A stretch of DNA of 64,000 nt from Kaistia defluvii. Its GTDB lineage: Bacteria; Pseudomonadota; Alphaproteobacteria; Rhizobiales; Kaistiaceae. The stretch spans positions 496,001-560,000 of the forward strand of contig NZ_JBEPSM010000003.1 of NCBI RefSeq assembly GCF_040548815.1. The letters are read 5' to 3'. This document shows, one piece after another, positions 51,197 to 60,476 of the stretch. The position numbers were made by a program, and so were the translations under genes. Under the pieces are notes generated by a model, which saw only the letters and a list, made by a program, of their open reading frames with translations, was not told the DNA's origin and searched no databases. The first letter of the stretch is position 1, and every line of letters starts with the position of its first letter.

Positions 51197-54100
51197 CTAG
51201 CTTGGCTGGATAAGCCAGCTACGGACTTCGAACGGGTTGAGGTCCGGTCCGGCGGCGCGATCGACCGCTTCCTCCAGGATGTTGACCGGGTCGGAGAGCT
51301 GCCAGCCCTCCCGCGGCGCGATGTCGAGGCGGCCGCGCCCGCCGGCCGGTTCGTAGACCCGGAGCACCAGGGCGTTGCCGTCCTCGCTGGCCTTGAGACC
51401 GCCGAGGCCGGCAGGCATGCCGGAGACCGCGATCGGGGTCTGCACTCCGGTCGCGACGTCAGAAGCGCGGATGGCGAGCAGCGTCTGGTTGAGGTCGAGC
51501 GCTTCCTCGCGCACGCCGCCTTCATGCCAGGCACCGGCATGCGGCAGCAGGGAATAGACGAAGCTCTGCTCGCCCTCGTCCGCCAGCGGATCCGGATAGA
51601 TCGGAGCGCGCAGCAGGCTGAGACCCAGCACATTGCCCTTGATGCTGTGGCCATACTTGCCGTTGTTGAGCAGCGCCACGCCGAAGCCGGTCTCCGACAG
51701 ATCGGCGAAGCGATGCGCCGGCACCTCGAACTTCGCCTCGTCCCACGAGGTGTTGTTGTGGGTGGTGCGCCGGACGACGCCGAAGGCGCATTCGAAGGTG
51801 GCGAGATCTGAGCGGATATCGACGGGCGTCAGGGTCCGCAGCAGTACGCGGCGGTCATGCCAGTCGAGATCGGTCTGGATGTCGAGGCGCGGCGAGTTGG
51901 CGAACAGCTGCAGCGTCTGGGTGATGGTCGAGTCGCGGAACTTGCGCACGATCTGGATGGATGCGCGGTGCGGACCGGACTCGGTCACCTCCAGGCTTTC
52001 GAACGAAGTCAGTTCCTGGCCGTTCTTGACGTAATCGTCCTCAAGGTCCCAGGCGTCCCAGTTGCGGGGCTTGTCCATGGGATAGACCCAGAGCTGGTTG
52101 CCGCGACCGGCGAGCGCTTCGCGGCCGCTGCGCTTGTCGAACAGGCTAGCGATCGTGCCGTCGGCATTCAGCGTGACGCGGATCAGGCTGTTTTCGAGTT
52201 TCTGCTTCGAGACGCTGAGCCCGGCGGTCGGCGCGAGCGCCTTTTCGTCGAGCACGAGGATGCCGAGCGGCGGCACGATCGCGTCGAGCGCGATCGCCTG
52301 CCCGTCCAGTTCGACCCGGACGGGGCGGGCGTGCAAATCGGGATTGACGACGACGAGGGCGTTCTTCCCCTCGCCCTTCGGCAACTGGCCGACCAGCGCG
52401 GTCAAGCCCGCCTGCTGCGCGTCGAGGCCGGTTGCCAGCGCCTCGCCCAGTTCGCGCTCGGCATCCTCGTAGATCTCGCGGATGCCGGAGCCGGGCAGGA
52501 TGTCGTGGAACTCGTTCTTGAGCACCTTGCGCCAGGCGAGCTCGAGGCTCTCCGGCCGGGCCCCGCCCAGCATATGCGCGAGCGAGGCGACCGTCTCGGC
52601 GGTGATCAGCGCGCGCTCGGCATGGCGGTGCAGGCGCTTTGTATGGCTCTGCGTCGTCAGCGTGGCGCGGTGCAGTTCGAGATAGATCTCGCCCTGCCAG
52701 ACCGGGATCTCGGTGGCGGGAATGGCGTGCATGCGGGCATAGACGTCCTCGACGCGGACGGGCGACAGCGTCGGGATAGCCGGGAAATCGGCCAGCTGCG
52801 CCTGCCGCTCCAGCATTTCCGGCGTCACGCCGCCGCCGCCATCGCCATAGCCGACGGCGAGCAGGCTCTCGTCATGCAGCGTCTTGCCGCGGAAATTGCC
52901 CCAGGTGCCGAGGATCGCCTCCGGCTCGGTCGAGCCGTTATAGCCGCGCACCGGATTGTCGAAGGTGTGGGCGATGACCTGGCTGCCGTCGAGGCCTTCC
53001 CAGAAGAACAGATCATGCGGGAATTTGTTGGTCTCCGACCAGTTCACCTTGATGGTGAAGAAGGAGTCCATGCCGCCCTGCTGCAACAATTGCGGCAGCG
53101 CCGGCGAAAAGCCGAAGCAGTCCGGCAGCCAGCAGACGCGGTGGCGCACGCCGAACTTCTGCTCGAAATAGCGCTGGCCGTAGAGGATCTGGCGCACGAA
53201 GCTTTCGCCGGTCGGCATGTTGGTGTCGGGCTCGACCCACATGCCGCCAATGGTCTCCCACTGGCCGCTCTTCACCGCCGCGACGATCTCCTGGAACAGG
53301 GCGGGGTCGTCTTCCTCGATCTGCGCGTAATAGGCGGCGGTCGACTGGTTGAAGACGAAATCGGGGAAGCGCTCCATCAGCCGCAGCGCCGTGTTGAAGG
53401 TGCGGCGCGCCTTGCGGCGGGTCTCGTCATAGGGCCAGAGCCAGGCGAGATCGATATGGGCGTGGCCGGTGATGCCGAGCTTGCCCTGCTGCGGATAGCG
53501 CGCCTTCAGCTCCTTCAGCGCCGCGGTCAGATCCTTGAGCGCGCGCGAAACGCTGGCGCGGTGATCCTGGCGCAGCCCTTCCGGATTGGGCTTGAGCGGC
53601 GGCAATTGCCAGATCTTCTGCTGGCCGTGCTGCGGCGCCGTGCGGGCGACATAGTCCTGGGTCGCCGAGGGCCAGTCGAGCGCCGCGAAGGTGTTCTCGG
53701 CCGCCGTGATCAGATGCGGCACGACCTCATGCGCGCCGAGGAAATGGGCGGCTTCCGAAACCTGGCGCAGCAGCAGCGCCAGTTCGTGCACCGGCTGGTC
53801 GATCCAGGCGAGATGGGCGCGCGTCAGGCGCGGCTCGCGCACCGGCTCGCCGAAGGGCAGGCGGGCGACGGCATCGACATGGATCTCGAAGCGGCGGGCG
53901 GGAACCGGGAATTCCTGGTGGAACGGGTCGAGACCGAAGCGCTTTTCAGCACCGGAGCCGACCGGCGTCAGCGTGATCAGGCTTTCACCGCCGACATCGA
54001 TCAGGAGGCGCACATCCTCGAGCGCCCAATGCTCGGGCACCGAGGCTTCCGTGTCGAAGGTGACGGTGCCGTCCTTTTTGGGCCAGAAGCCGCCCATGGC

Positions 54101-54220
54101 GATCGGCGCGCCCTCGAACTGCCAGTTTTCGACCGCGAGCGTCTCGCGCTCGCGCCAGAACCCCAGTTCCTCGACGCGAACGTCGATGCGGGCGAGCCGC
54201 TGCTGGAGGGTCAGGGACAT
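51197..54220 (-). CDS. Glycoside hydrolase family 38 alpha-mannosidase
   Basis: A 1007-residue enzyme that removes alpha-linked mannose. The metal and catalytic residues are all visible: H255 and D257 in GHAHIDLAWLWPYDETRRK, nucleophile D367 in LPDCFGFSPALPQ, and the histidine of NEFHDILPGSGI. An N-terminal beta domain precedes the catalytic barrel, and long C-terminal beta domains follow (the family range is about 850-1100 residues). No signal peptide is seen, so it is cytoplasmic and acts on imported oligosaccharides. GGAGAATTC lies before the ATG at 54220. It follows the permease genes of a CUT1 importer. Confidence 0.95.
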   Translation of the reverse strand: MSLTLQQRLARIDVRVEELGFWRERETLAVENWQFEGAPIAMGGFWPKKDGTVTFDTEASVPEHWALEDVRLLIDVGGESLITLTPVGSGAEKRFGLDPFHQEFPVPARRFEIHVDAVARLPFGEPVREPRLTRAHLAWIDQPVHELALLLRQVSEAAHFLGAHEVVPHLITAAENTFAALDWPSATQDYVARTAPQHGQQKIWQLPPLKPNPEGLRQDHRASVSRALKDLTAALKELKARYPQQGKLGITGHAHIDLAWLWPYDETRRKARRTFNTALRLMERFPDFVFNQSTAAYYAQIEEDDPALFQEIVAAVKSGQWETIGGMWVEPDTNMPTGESFVRQILYGQRYFEQKFGVRHRVCWLPDCFGFSPALPQLLQQGGMDSFFTIKVNWSETNKFPHDLFFWEGLDGSQVIAHTFDNPVRGYNGSTEPEAILGTWGNFRGKTLHDESLLAVGYGDGGGGVTPEMLERQAQLADFPAIPTLSPVRVEDVYARMHAIPATEIPVWQGEIYLELHRATLTTQSHTKRLHRHAERALITAETVASLAHMLGGARPESLELAWRKVLKNEFHDILPGSGIREIYEDAERELGEALATGLDAQQAGLTALVGQLPKGEGKNALVVVNPDLHARPVRVELDGQAIALDAIVPPLGILVLDEKALAPTAGLSVSKQKLENSLIRVTLNADGTIASLFDKRSGREALAGRGNQLWVYPMDKPRNWDAWDLEDDYVKNGQELTSFESLEVTESGPHRASIQIVRKFRDSTITQTLQLFANSPRLDIQTDLDWHDRRVLLRTLTPVDIRSDLATFECAFGVVRRTTHNNTSWDEAKFEVPAHRFADLSETGFGVALLNNGKYGHSIKGNVLGLSLLRAPIYPDPLADEGEQSFVYSLLPHAGAWHEGGVREEALDLNQTLLAIRASDVATGVQTPIAVSGMPAGLGGLKASEDGNALVLRVYEPAGGRGRLDIAPREGWQLSDPVNILEEAVDRAAGPDLNPFEVRSWLIQPS

Positions 54221-54278
54221 GGGAATTCTCCGTCTCGGATAGGGGTATGGATAGGGGAAGGGATGGATCGGGTTTGCC

Positions 54279-55121
54279 TCAGCCCTTGACGGCGCCGGCG
54301 GTGAGCGCACCGACGATCATGCGTTGCAGGAGGAGGAAGGCGATGATGGCCGGCACCACCGCGACGAGGCAGGCTGCGGCGAGCACCTGGGTCGACGAGG
54401 CGTTGGAGGTGCCGGCGAAATTGAAGATCGCGACCGAGATCGGCAGCTGCGCGTCCTTGTTCAGCAGCAGGAACGGGATCAGGAACTGCGACCAGTTCAG
54501 GATCACGATCAGGATGAAGGCGGAGGCGAGGCCGGGGGCGGCGAGCGGCAGGGTGATGCGCCAGAAGGTGCCGAAGCGGCTGCAGCCATCGATGGCAGCG
54601 GCTTCTTCCAGCGACTTTGGTATGTTGTCGATGGCGCTCTTCACCAGCCAGGTGCACATCGGTACGCCGATGGCGATGTAGACCATGGTGACGCCAAAGT
54701 GGCTGTTGAGCAGGCCGAGCCGGCTCATGTAGCGATAGAGCGGCACCAGGATGACGAGCGGCGAGATCATCTGGAAGGCGAGGATGGTCATCATCAGCGC
54801 CGATTTGCCGGAGAACCAGAAGCGCGAGAAGGCGTAGGCCGCGGGTGCCGCCACCAGCAGGCAGCCGAGCCCGCCCAGCGCCGACAGCTTCAGACCGTTC
54901 CAGAGATAGAGCAGGAAGGTCGGGTCCGAGAGGATCTGCGCGAAATTGTCGAGCGTCGGCCGCTTCGGGATGAAGCGGCTGGCGCCGAGGAAGACTTCCT
55001 GCCGGGTGCGCAGCGACAGCGACAGCAGCCAGGCCAGCGGCGTCAGGAAGAAGGCGGCAATCACGATCGCCGACAGATAGGTGAGGGCGTCGCCCCATTT
55101 CTCGCGGGCTTCATGGGTCAT
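54279..55121 (-). CDS. Sugar ABC transporter permease, MalG type (CUT1)
   Basis: A 280-residue permease with six membrane segments (first about residues 16-36) and the EAA loop SLEEAAAIDGCSRFGTF; it ends GALTAGAVKG. The start overlaps the MalF-like stop by four bases. The operon has no ATPase gene. The mannosidase gene is 58 bases downstream, so the importer probably takes up mannose-containing oligosaccharides. Confidence 0.94.
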   Translation of the reverse strand: MTHEAREKWGDALTYLSAIVIAAFFLTPLAWLLSLSLRTRQEVFLGASRFIPKRPTLDNFAQILSDPTFLLYLWNGLKLSALGGLGCLLVAAPAAYAFSRFWFSGKSALMMTILAFQMISPLVILVPLYRYMSRLGLLNSHFGVTMVYIAIGVPMCTWLVKSAIDNIPKSLEEAAAIDGCSRFGTFWRITLPLAAPGLASAFILIVILNWSQFLIPFLLLNKDAQLPISVAIFNFAGTSNASSTQVLAAACLVAVVPAIIAFLLLQRMIVGALTAGAVKG

Positions 55122-56062
55122 TCGGACACCTCCCGGCGCGGCATGAAGGACGCATAGAACAGCGCCAGCACGAGACTGATCACCAGCATCAGCACGGACA
55201 GCACGCTGCCGCCGGCAAGGTCGTAGTTGCGGAACACCGTGTTGAAGGTGAACAGCGACAACACCTCGGTGGCGCGGCCGGGGCCGCCGCCGGTGAGTGA
55301 GATGATCGCGTCGAAGGTGTTGAGGGTCTGAATCGTCACCAGGATCGAATTGACCAGGATGGCGGCGCGCAGCTGCGGCAGCGTGATGAAGCGCAGCTTC
55401 TGCAGATGGCCGGCGCCATCGACGCTCGCGGCTTCATAAAGCGTCGGGTCGATCGCCTTCAGCGCGGCGTAGAACACGATCATCGAAAAGGCCGTGCCGC
55501 GCCAGACATTCGAGATGACGGCCGAGAGCATGGCGATGTTGGGGTCCGACAGCCAGGCGACCGGCGAGACGTGCATCATCCGCAGCACGCTGTTGATGGC
55601 GCCGAACGGCGCCTCGCTGAACAGCATCTGCCAGATCAGGCCGTTGGCGATGCCGGGGATGACCCAGGCGACCAGGACGAGGGTGCGGAGCGCCACCATT
55701 CCCTTGAGCTTGCGCCGCTCGCCGCGCATCACCAGCAGCGCGATGGCGAGGCCGAAGACCTGCTGGCCGACGACGCTGGCGATGGTGAAGACGGCGGTGG
55801 TCTTGAGGATGTCGAGCAGGGCGGGGTTCTCGAACATCGCCTGCAGCGTGACGATCGTATAGCGCTCGTCGGAGCTGACGAGGCTCGCATTGGTCAGGCC
55901 GAGGCGGAACACGTCGAGGATCGGATAGAGGTAGAAGACGCCGAGCATGACGGCGACCGGCACCAGCCAGGTGAACGGGTTGGCTTCGAGGCGTCGTGCG
56001 AGGCTGGGTCCGGCCACGCGGCGTTGCGCGGCGCCCATGGCGGCCGCCGTTGTCGTCGGCAT
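55118..56062 (-). CDS. Sugar ABC transporter permease, MalF type (CUT1)
   Basis: A 314-residue permease, first membrane segment about residues 28-50 (FTWLVPVAVMLGVFYLYPILD). The EAA loop is TLYEAASVDGAGHLQKL. The channel partner is the MalG-like subunit encoded next. A 93-base spacer with a perfect hairpin separates it from the binding-protein gene. Confidence 0.94.
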   Translation of the reverse strand: MPTTTAAAMGAAQRRVAGPSLARRLEANPFTWLVPVAVMLGVFYLYPILDVFRLGLTNASLVSSDERYTIVTLQAMFENPALLDILKTTAVFTIASVVGQQVFGLAIALLVMRGERRKLKGMVALRTLVLVAWVIPGIANGLIWQMLFSEAPFGAINSVLRMMHVSPVAWLSDPNIAMLSAVISNVWRGTAFSMIVFYAALKAIDPTLYEAASVDGAGHLQKLRFITLPQLRAAILVNSILVTIQTLNTFDAIISLTGGGPGRATEVLSLFTFNTVFRNYDLAGGSVLSVLMLVISLVLALFYASFMPRREVSE

Positions 56063-56103
56063 GAGGTCTCTCCTTGAACGCCCTCGCGCGCGGCGAAGGG
56101 GAA

Positions 56104-56139
56104 GGGCCCTGTCCCGGGGGGAGGAGAAGGACAGGGCCC
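56104..56139 (-). other. Hairpin between binding-protein and permease genes
   Basis: Perfect 11-base arms GGGCCCTGTCC (56104-56114) and GGACAGGGCCC (56129-56139) with a 14-base loop, directly after the binding-protein stop. It is the same kind of structure as in the other CUT1 operons of the window. Confidence 0.6.
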
Positions 56140-56155
56140 CGTCGCAAATACCGGG

Positions 56156-57457
56156 TCAGAGGCGGGCGAAAGCGGCCTGGACAGCGGTATTGGCGGCGTC
56201 GAGCGCCGCTTCCGGCGTCTTCGTGCCGGAGAGGACGTCACCCATCATGATCTGGATCTGGTTCGAGATCTCCGGATAGATCGGCACGCCGGGGCGGGCC
56301 TGACCGTTGACGAGCGCCTTGGCGAAGGTCTCGTTCGCCTCGGTCTTGAAGACGTCGTACTTGCCGTAGAGGGCCGCCGCCGTCGGCAGCTGCTGCTGCA
56401 GCGCATTGCCGGGGCCGGCATAGATCTCCTTGATCACGGCCGCGCACATGGCGACCTTTTCCGGATCGTTGGAGAAGGCGCCGAAGGTCCAGCCGCCGGT
56501 GCCGGTCGAGCGCTGGTCGGCGGTCGGGCCGGGGATCTCCGAGAAGGTCCACTTGGCGAACTCTTCCGGCTCCAGCGTGTTCTTGAGCTGGCCATACTGC
56601 CAGTTGCCGCCGATGAACAGCGCCGCCGTGCCGGCCGCCGCCGCTGCGTTGAACTCGTCATAGTTGACGATGGTTGCGACCCGCTTCGGCGCCGCGCCGG
56701 AATCGACCAGGTCCTTGAAGTAATTGACCGCCTTCAGGAACTTCTCGCGGTTCTCACCCTCGGCGAAGATCGGCTTGCCCTTGTCGTCGACGAGCTTGCC
56801 GCCCTGCGCCCAGAAATTGGCGAGCCAGTCGAAGGTCGTGCCTTCCCAGCGCCCGCCATTGAACAGCACGCCCTCGCTGCCCTTTTCCTTGGAAGCGAGC
56901 GCGGCGGCCTTCAGCTCGGCCCAGTCCTTCGGCGCATCCGGAACGATTTCCTTGTTCCGGTAGAGCACGCGCAGGTCGGTGTTCCACCACCAGGCGTAGA
57001 TCTTGCCATCCGGGCCGGTAATGCCTTCGCGGATGAAGGGGAACAGGTCGGCGACCTCTTCCTTGGTGAAGTATTCGTCGAGCGGCTTCAGGACATTGGC
57101 GCCCTTGAACAGGGCCAGCACGAAGCTGTCGACGGCGGCGCAATCCGGGCCGTTGCCGGACTTTGCCTGCTCGAGCATGCGGGCCTGTTCCTGGCCAATA
57201 TTGTCGGACATGCGCTCGAGATCGATGCGCCAGCCCGGATGGCGCTGGATGAATTCGCTGAACAGCTTTTGGTAGCCCTCGGCCCAGACCGGGTCGGTGC
57301 TGGTCGGGCCGTCATTGGTCAGGCGGAGCGTGAAGGATTTGGGCGCATCGGCGGGGCCGACGCGGTCCTTGGTGACGAGATTATCGGCATGGGCAGAGAC
57401 GGCGACGAACGCGGCGGCGGAGGCCAGCAACGCGGTGACGAGACGCAAGCGCATCAT
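56156..57457 (-). CDS. Periplasmic oligosaccharide-binding protein (extracellular solute-binding family 1)
   Basis: A 433-residue binding protein with a signal peptide ending near SAHA (residue 24). Family landmarks are GNGPDCAAVDSFVLALF, YAWWWNTDLRVLYRNKE and GGRWEGTTFDWLANFW. It heads the operon binding protein-MalF-MalG-GH38-ROK. GGGAGATTTC precedes the start; ATG 57454 is an equivalent choice. Mannose-rich oligosaccharides are the likely ligand, inferred from the mannosidase. Confidence 0.93.
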   Translation of the reverse strand: MMRLRLVTALLASAAAFVAVSAHADNLVTKDRVGPADAPKSFTLRLTNDGPTSTDPVWAEGYQKLFSEFIQRHPGWRIDLERMSDNIGQEQARMLEQAKSGNGPDCAAVDSFVLALFKGANVLKPLDEYFTKEEVADLFPFIREGITGPDGKIYAWWWNTDLRVLYRNKEIVPDAPKDWAELKAAALASKEKGSEGVLFNGGRWEGTTFDWLANFWAQGGKLVDDKGKPIFAEGENREKFLKAVNYFKDLVDSGAAPKRVATIVNYDEFNAAAAAGTAALFIGGNWQYGQLKNTLEPEEFAKWTFSEIPGPTADQRSTGTGGWTFGAFSNDPEKVAMCAAVIKEIYAGPGNALQQQLPTAAALYGKYDVFKTEANETFAKALVNGQARPGVPIYPEISNQIQIMMGDVLSGTKTPEAALDAANTAVQAAFARL

Positions 57458-57546
57458 GAAATCTCCCGTGGGTGTTTCCTCGAACGAACGGCTGTTTCGC
57501 CGTTTCTTTTCTTCCGCTCCGCGTTTCCGGCGGCAGCTGCGACGGA

Positions 57547-57564
57547 TTAAATCACATCGATTTT
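57547..57564. promoter_or_regulatory. AT-rich candidate operator/promoter of the mannosidase operon
   Basis: TTAAATCACATCGATTTT holds AAATC/GATTT inverted arms five bases apart in an AT-rich island (57545-57573) about 90 bases upstream of the binding-protein gene. AT-rich inverted repeats are typical ROK sites. The rest of the 57458-57747 gap holds only a short family C block at about 57697-57733. Confidence 0.35.
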
Positions 57565-57747
57565 ATATTGCAAGCGGAGTCGCGAAGGGGTTTGCCGCCG
57601 GAGCGTGACGGCGGGGCCGAGGCAGGGCGTAGAGCCGGGCGCAAAGGTGTCGGTCGCGAGCCGGTGCAAGCTACGGACTCGAGGACGCGTGCCGGCGAAA
57701 TCCCTCTCCCGCGAGCGGAGGGTAGGGTGACGGGGCTTTCGGGTCGC

Positions 57748-58611
57748 TTATCCCGTCAGCGTCGCGCCGCGATGCTCGCGAAACGCGGCGGCCAGCGTGC
57801 GCAGCGCGCCGCGCGACTTGGCGTCGGTCAGCGTCGAATGCAGCACGATTTCGGACGAGGGCAATTCCGGCAGTCCGAAGCGCGGACCGACCTCGACCGT
57901 GCCCGGCGGGGCGAGGCGGCAGGGAAACGCGCCGATGGCGAGACCGGCCGAGACGGCGGCTGTCACCACCGAGGAGCCGCCGCCGAGAAACACGTCGATC
58001 CACGGGATGCTGATCGCGTCGAGGGCGCGGGTGGCCATGTCGCGCACGCCGCAGGAGGGGGCGTGGGTCGCGAGGCGAATGGGCTCGCCCTGACGGTGCT
58101 CGAAATGCGGCACTGCGAACCAGCCGAAATCCTCGGGCCCGAGGATTTCGGCGTCGCGGCGATCATCTTCGCGGCGGACGATGGCGGCGTCGAGCTCGCC
58201 GCGATCGAAAGCGTCGAGCAGGGTGCGCGAATTGTCGAGCCGCACCTCGATCGTCAGACCCGGATCATGTGCGTTGAGCCGCGCCAGCAGGGTCGGCAAT
58301 TCCGGTCCGGCGACATGGGCGGCGATGCCGAGCGTGAAGCGGCGACGGCAATCGGTCAGGCCCGCCAATGCCCGTTCATGCGCGGCGAGAAAACCGCGCG
58401 CGCCGTCGAGGAACAGCGCGCCCTGCGCCGAAAGCCGCACGGAGCGCGGCGTCCGCTCGACCAGCCGCTGGCCAATCTTGTCCTCCAGCCGCTTCAGCTT
58501 GACGCTGATCGCGCCCTGCGTCGTCCCCAGTGCCTCGGCGGCGCGGGTAAAGCTCTGGAAGTCGGCGATGGCGACGAAGGCCTGAACCGACTCGACGTCC
58601 AGCACGGTCAT
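57748..58611 (-). CDS. LysR-family transcriptional regulator
   Basis: A 287-residue regulator. The N-terminal helix-turn-helix contains FVAIADFQSFTRAAEALGTTQGAISVKLKRLE, followed by the linker helix and a LysR substrate-binding domain (from about residue 90). The start at 58611 fits the family; a longer frame to 58740 is spurious. It is divergent from the MFS exporter gene, and a direct repeat lies between them, so it probably activates that gene in response to a small aromatic or toxic compound. The inducer is unknown. Confidence 0.93.
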   Translation of the reverse strand: MTVLDVESVQAFVAIADFQSFTRAAEALGTTQGAISVKLKRLEDKIGQRLVERTPRSVRLSAQGALFLDGARGFLAAHERALAGLTDCRRRFTLGIAAHVAGPELPTLLARLNAHDPGLTIEVRLDNSRTLLDAFDRGELDAAIVRREDDRRDAEILGPEDFGWFAVPHFEHRQGEPIRLATHAPSCGVRDMATRALDAISIPWIDVFLGGGSSVVTAAVSAGLAIGAFPCRLAPPGTVEVGPRFGLPELPSSEIVLHSTLTDAKSRGALRTLAAAFREHRGATLTG

Positions 58612-58618
58612 GGGATGT

Positions 58619-58662
58619 ATCCGGATTTGTTGTCTCTGAAATAGATATTCATCCGGTTTTGC
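58619..58662. promoter_or_regulatory. Direct repeats in LysR/MFS divergent region
   Basis: ATCCGGATTTGT (58619-58630) and ATCCGGTTTTGC (58651-58662) are 32 bases apart, about three helical turns, on either side of an AT-rich stretch. They are a reasonable LysR-type binding region for control of the divergent genes. Confidence 0.4.
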
Positions 58663-58754
58663 TGTCGTCAAGCGGCCGCTAAGGTCGGCGCCGAATCTCT
58701 CTCCGCGACGCCGGCCCTCCCGCCGAAGCCGTCGCGCCATTCGAAAGCCGTTCC

Positions 58755-60290
58755 ATGACCCAAGACCCGTCCCCCTCCCGCCGCAGCCTCGTCGCGCTCG
58801 CCGCCGTCTGTCTCTCCTCGCTGATGTTCGGCCTGGAAATCTCCAGCGTCCCGGCGATCCTGCCGACGCTGGAGCAGGTAATGCATGCCGATTTCATTGA
58901 GCTGCAATGGATCATGAACGCCTACACCATCGCGGTGACGACGGTGCTGATGGCGACGGGCACGCTAGCCGACCGCTATGGCCGCAAGCGCGTGTTCCTG
59001 ATCGGCATCGCCGCCTTCGGTCTCGCCTCGCTGGTCTGCGGCCTGACGGAGAGCGTATCGATCCTGATCGTCGCCCGTTTCCTCCAGGGCCTGAGCGGCG
59101 GCGTCATGCTGATCTGCCAGGTCGCCGTGCTGTCGCACCAATTTCGCGAGGGCCGGGCGCGCGGCATGGCGTTCGGCTGGTGGGGCATCATCTTCGGCAT
59201 CGGGCTCGGCTTCGGCCCGATCGTCGGTGGCGCCATCGTCGCGGTCTGGAGCTGGGAATGGGTGTTTCTCGTCCATGTCGCGCTCAGCCTCGTCACCTTC
59301 GCGCTGGCGCAGGGCGGCGTCGAGGAATCGCGCGATCCCGAGGCGACCCATCTCGACCTCGCCGGCATGCTGACCCTGTCGCTCAGCGTCTTCGCGCTGG
59401 CCTATTTCATCACCCAGGGACCGGATCTCGGCTTCTCAAGCCCGGCGGCGCTGGCGATCCTCGGCGTGGCCATCGCGAGTTTTGTCGGCTTCCTCGTCGC
59501 CGAGAAGCGCAGCGCGCGGCCGATGTTCGATTTCTCGGTGTTCCGCGTCCGTCCCTTCTCCGGCGCGGTGATCGGCTCGGCCGCCATGAATGTCAGCTTC
59601 TGGCCGTTCATGATCTACCTGCCGATCTGGTTCCAGGCCGGTCTCGGCTATGACAGCGTCGCCGCCGGCACGGCGCTGCTCGCCTATACGCTGCCGACCC
59701 TGGTGGTGCCGCCCTTGGCCGAGCGTCTGTCGCTGCGCTACCGCCCCGGACTGGTCATTCCGGCGGGCCTCTTCCTCATCGGCCTGGGCTTCCTGGCGAT
59801 GAAGTTCGGCAGCAGCGTCGAGGCGGCAAGCTGGCTCACCATGCTGCCCGGCTGCGTGCTGGCCGGCATCGGCCTCGGCTTCACCAACACGCCGGTGACC
59901 AACACGACGACCGGCGCGGTCGCCGCCAACCGCGCCGGCATGGCCTCGGGGATCGACATGAGCGCGCGCATGATCTCGCTTGCCATCAACATCGCGCTGA
60001 TGGGCTTTTTGCTGGTCGAGGGCGTCGGCGCATCGCTCCGGGCGGCGCTTCCGGACGGCATCGACGCGACGGCGTTGCGCCAGCTGGCGCAGCAGATCGC
60101 GGCCGGGGCGACGGTTTCTCCCGAGAGCGGGATATCGCCTGCGGTCGTCCATCAGGCCCTGACGAACGGCTTCGGCTGGGTCCTGCTCTATGGTGGCCTC
60201 GCCGTCTGGCTACTGGCGATCGCGAGCTATTTTGTGTTTGGTAGGGGCGGGGCGAAGGTCGCCTGCCCAGCGCAGCCAGTGGTGGGGTAG
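58755..60290 (+). CDS. MFS transporter, DHA2 (EmrB/QacA) drug-exporter type
   Basis: A 511-residue membrane protein with about 14 predicted helices, the number of the DHA2 family of proton-driven exporters. The loop 2-3 motif is GTLADRYGRKRVFL, and helix 5 has the GFGPIVGGAIV antiporter motif C pattern. The ATG at 58755 opens a short basic leader before the first helix. It is divergent from a LysR regulator. The substrate is unknown; a drug, aromatic compound or metabolite is typical. Confidence 0.93.
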   Translation: MTQDPSPSRRSLVALAAVCLSSLMFGLEISSVPAILPTLEQVMHADFIELQWIMNAYTIAVTTVLMATGTLADRYGRKRVFLIGIAAFGLASLVCGLTESVSILIVARFLQGLSGGVMLICQVAVLSHQFREGRARGMAFGWWGIIFGIGLGFGPIVGGAIVAVWSWEWVFLVHVALSLVTFALAQGGVEESRDPEATHLDLAGMLTLSLSVFALAYFITQGPDLGFSSPAALAILGVAIASFVGFLVAEKRSARPMFDFSVFRVRPFSGAVIGSAAMNVSFWPFMIYLPIWFQAGLGYDSVAAGTALLAYTLPTLVVPPLAERLSLRYRPGLVIPAGLFLIGLGFLAMKFGSSVEAASWLTMLPGCVLAGIGLGFTNTPVTNTTTGAVAANRAGMASGIDMSARMISLAINIALMGFLLVEGVGASLRAALPDGIDATALRQLAQQIAAGATVSPESGISPAVVHQALTNGFGWVLLYGGLAVWLLAIASYFVFGRGGAKVACPAQPVVG

Positions 60291-60336
60291 GGCAGGGTAC
60301 TGCGTCAGAGAGGCGGAAGCGTTTGTCGCCCAGACT

Positions 60337-60440
60337 CCGTCATCCCTGCGAAAGCAGGGATCCATTCGGCCGAGGCCTGTCGAGACGATCGCCGGATGAC
60401 TCCGCTGTATGGATCCCGGGTCAAGCCCGGGATGACGGCG
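60337..60440. repeat. Dispersed palindromic repeat, family B copy 5 (hybrid arms)
   Basis: Left arm CCGTCATCCCTGCGAAAGCA and right arm TGGATCCCGGGTCAAGCCCG then GGATGACGG. The outer parts pair, but the internal hairpins differ (CCTGC/GCAGG against CCCGGG/CCCGGG), so the two ends come from different sub-types. Confidence 0.75.
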
Positions 60441-60476
60441 AGCGTGGGAGGACGCGGGAGGCAGGATTACAGACGT

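Noticed and set aside
521..60440. Repeated palindromes as a CRISPR array
   Set aside because: The copies are dispersed singly, with no regular repeat-spacer ladder and no cas genes.
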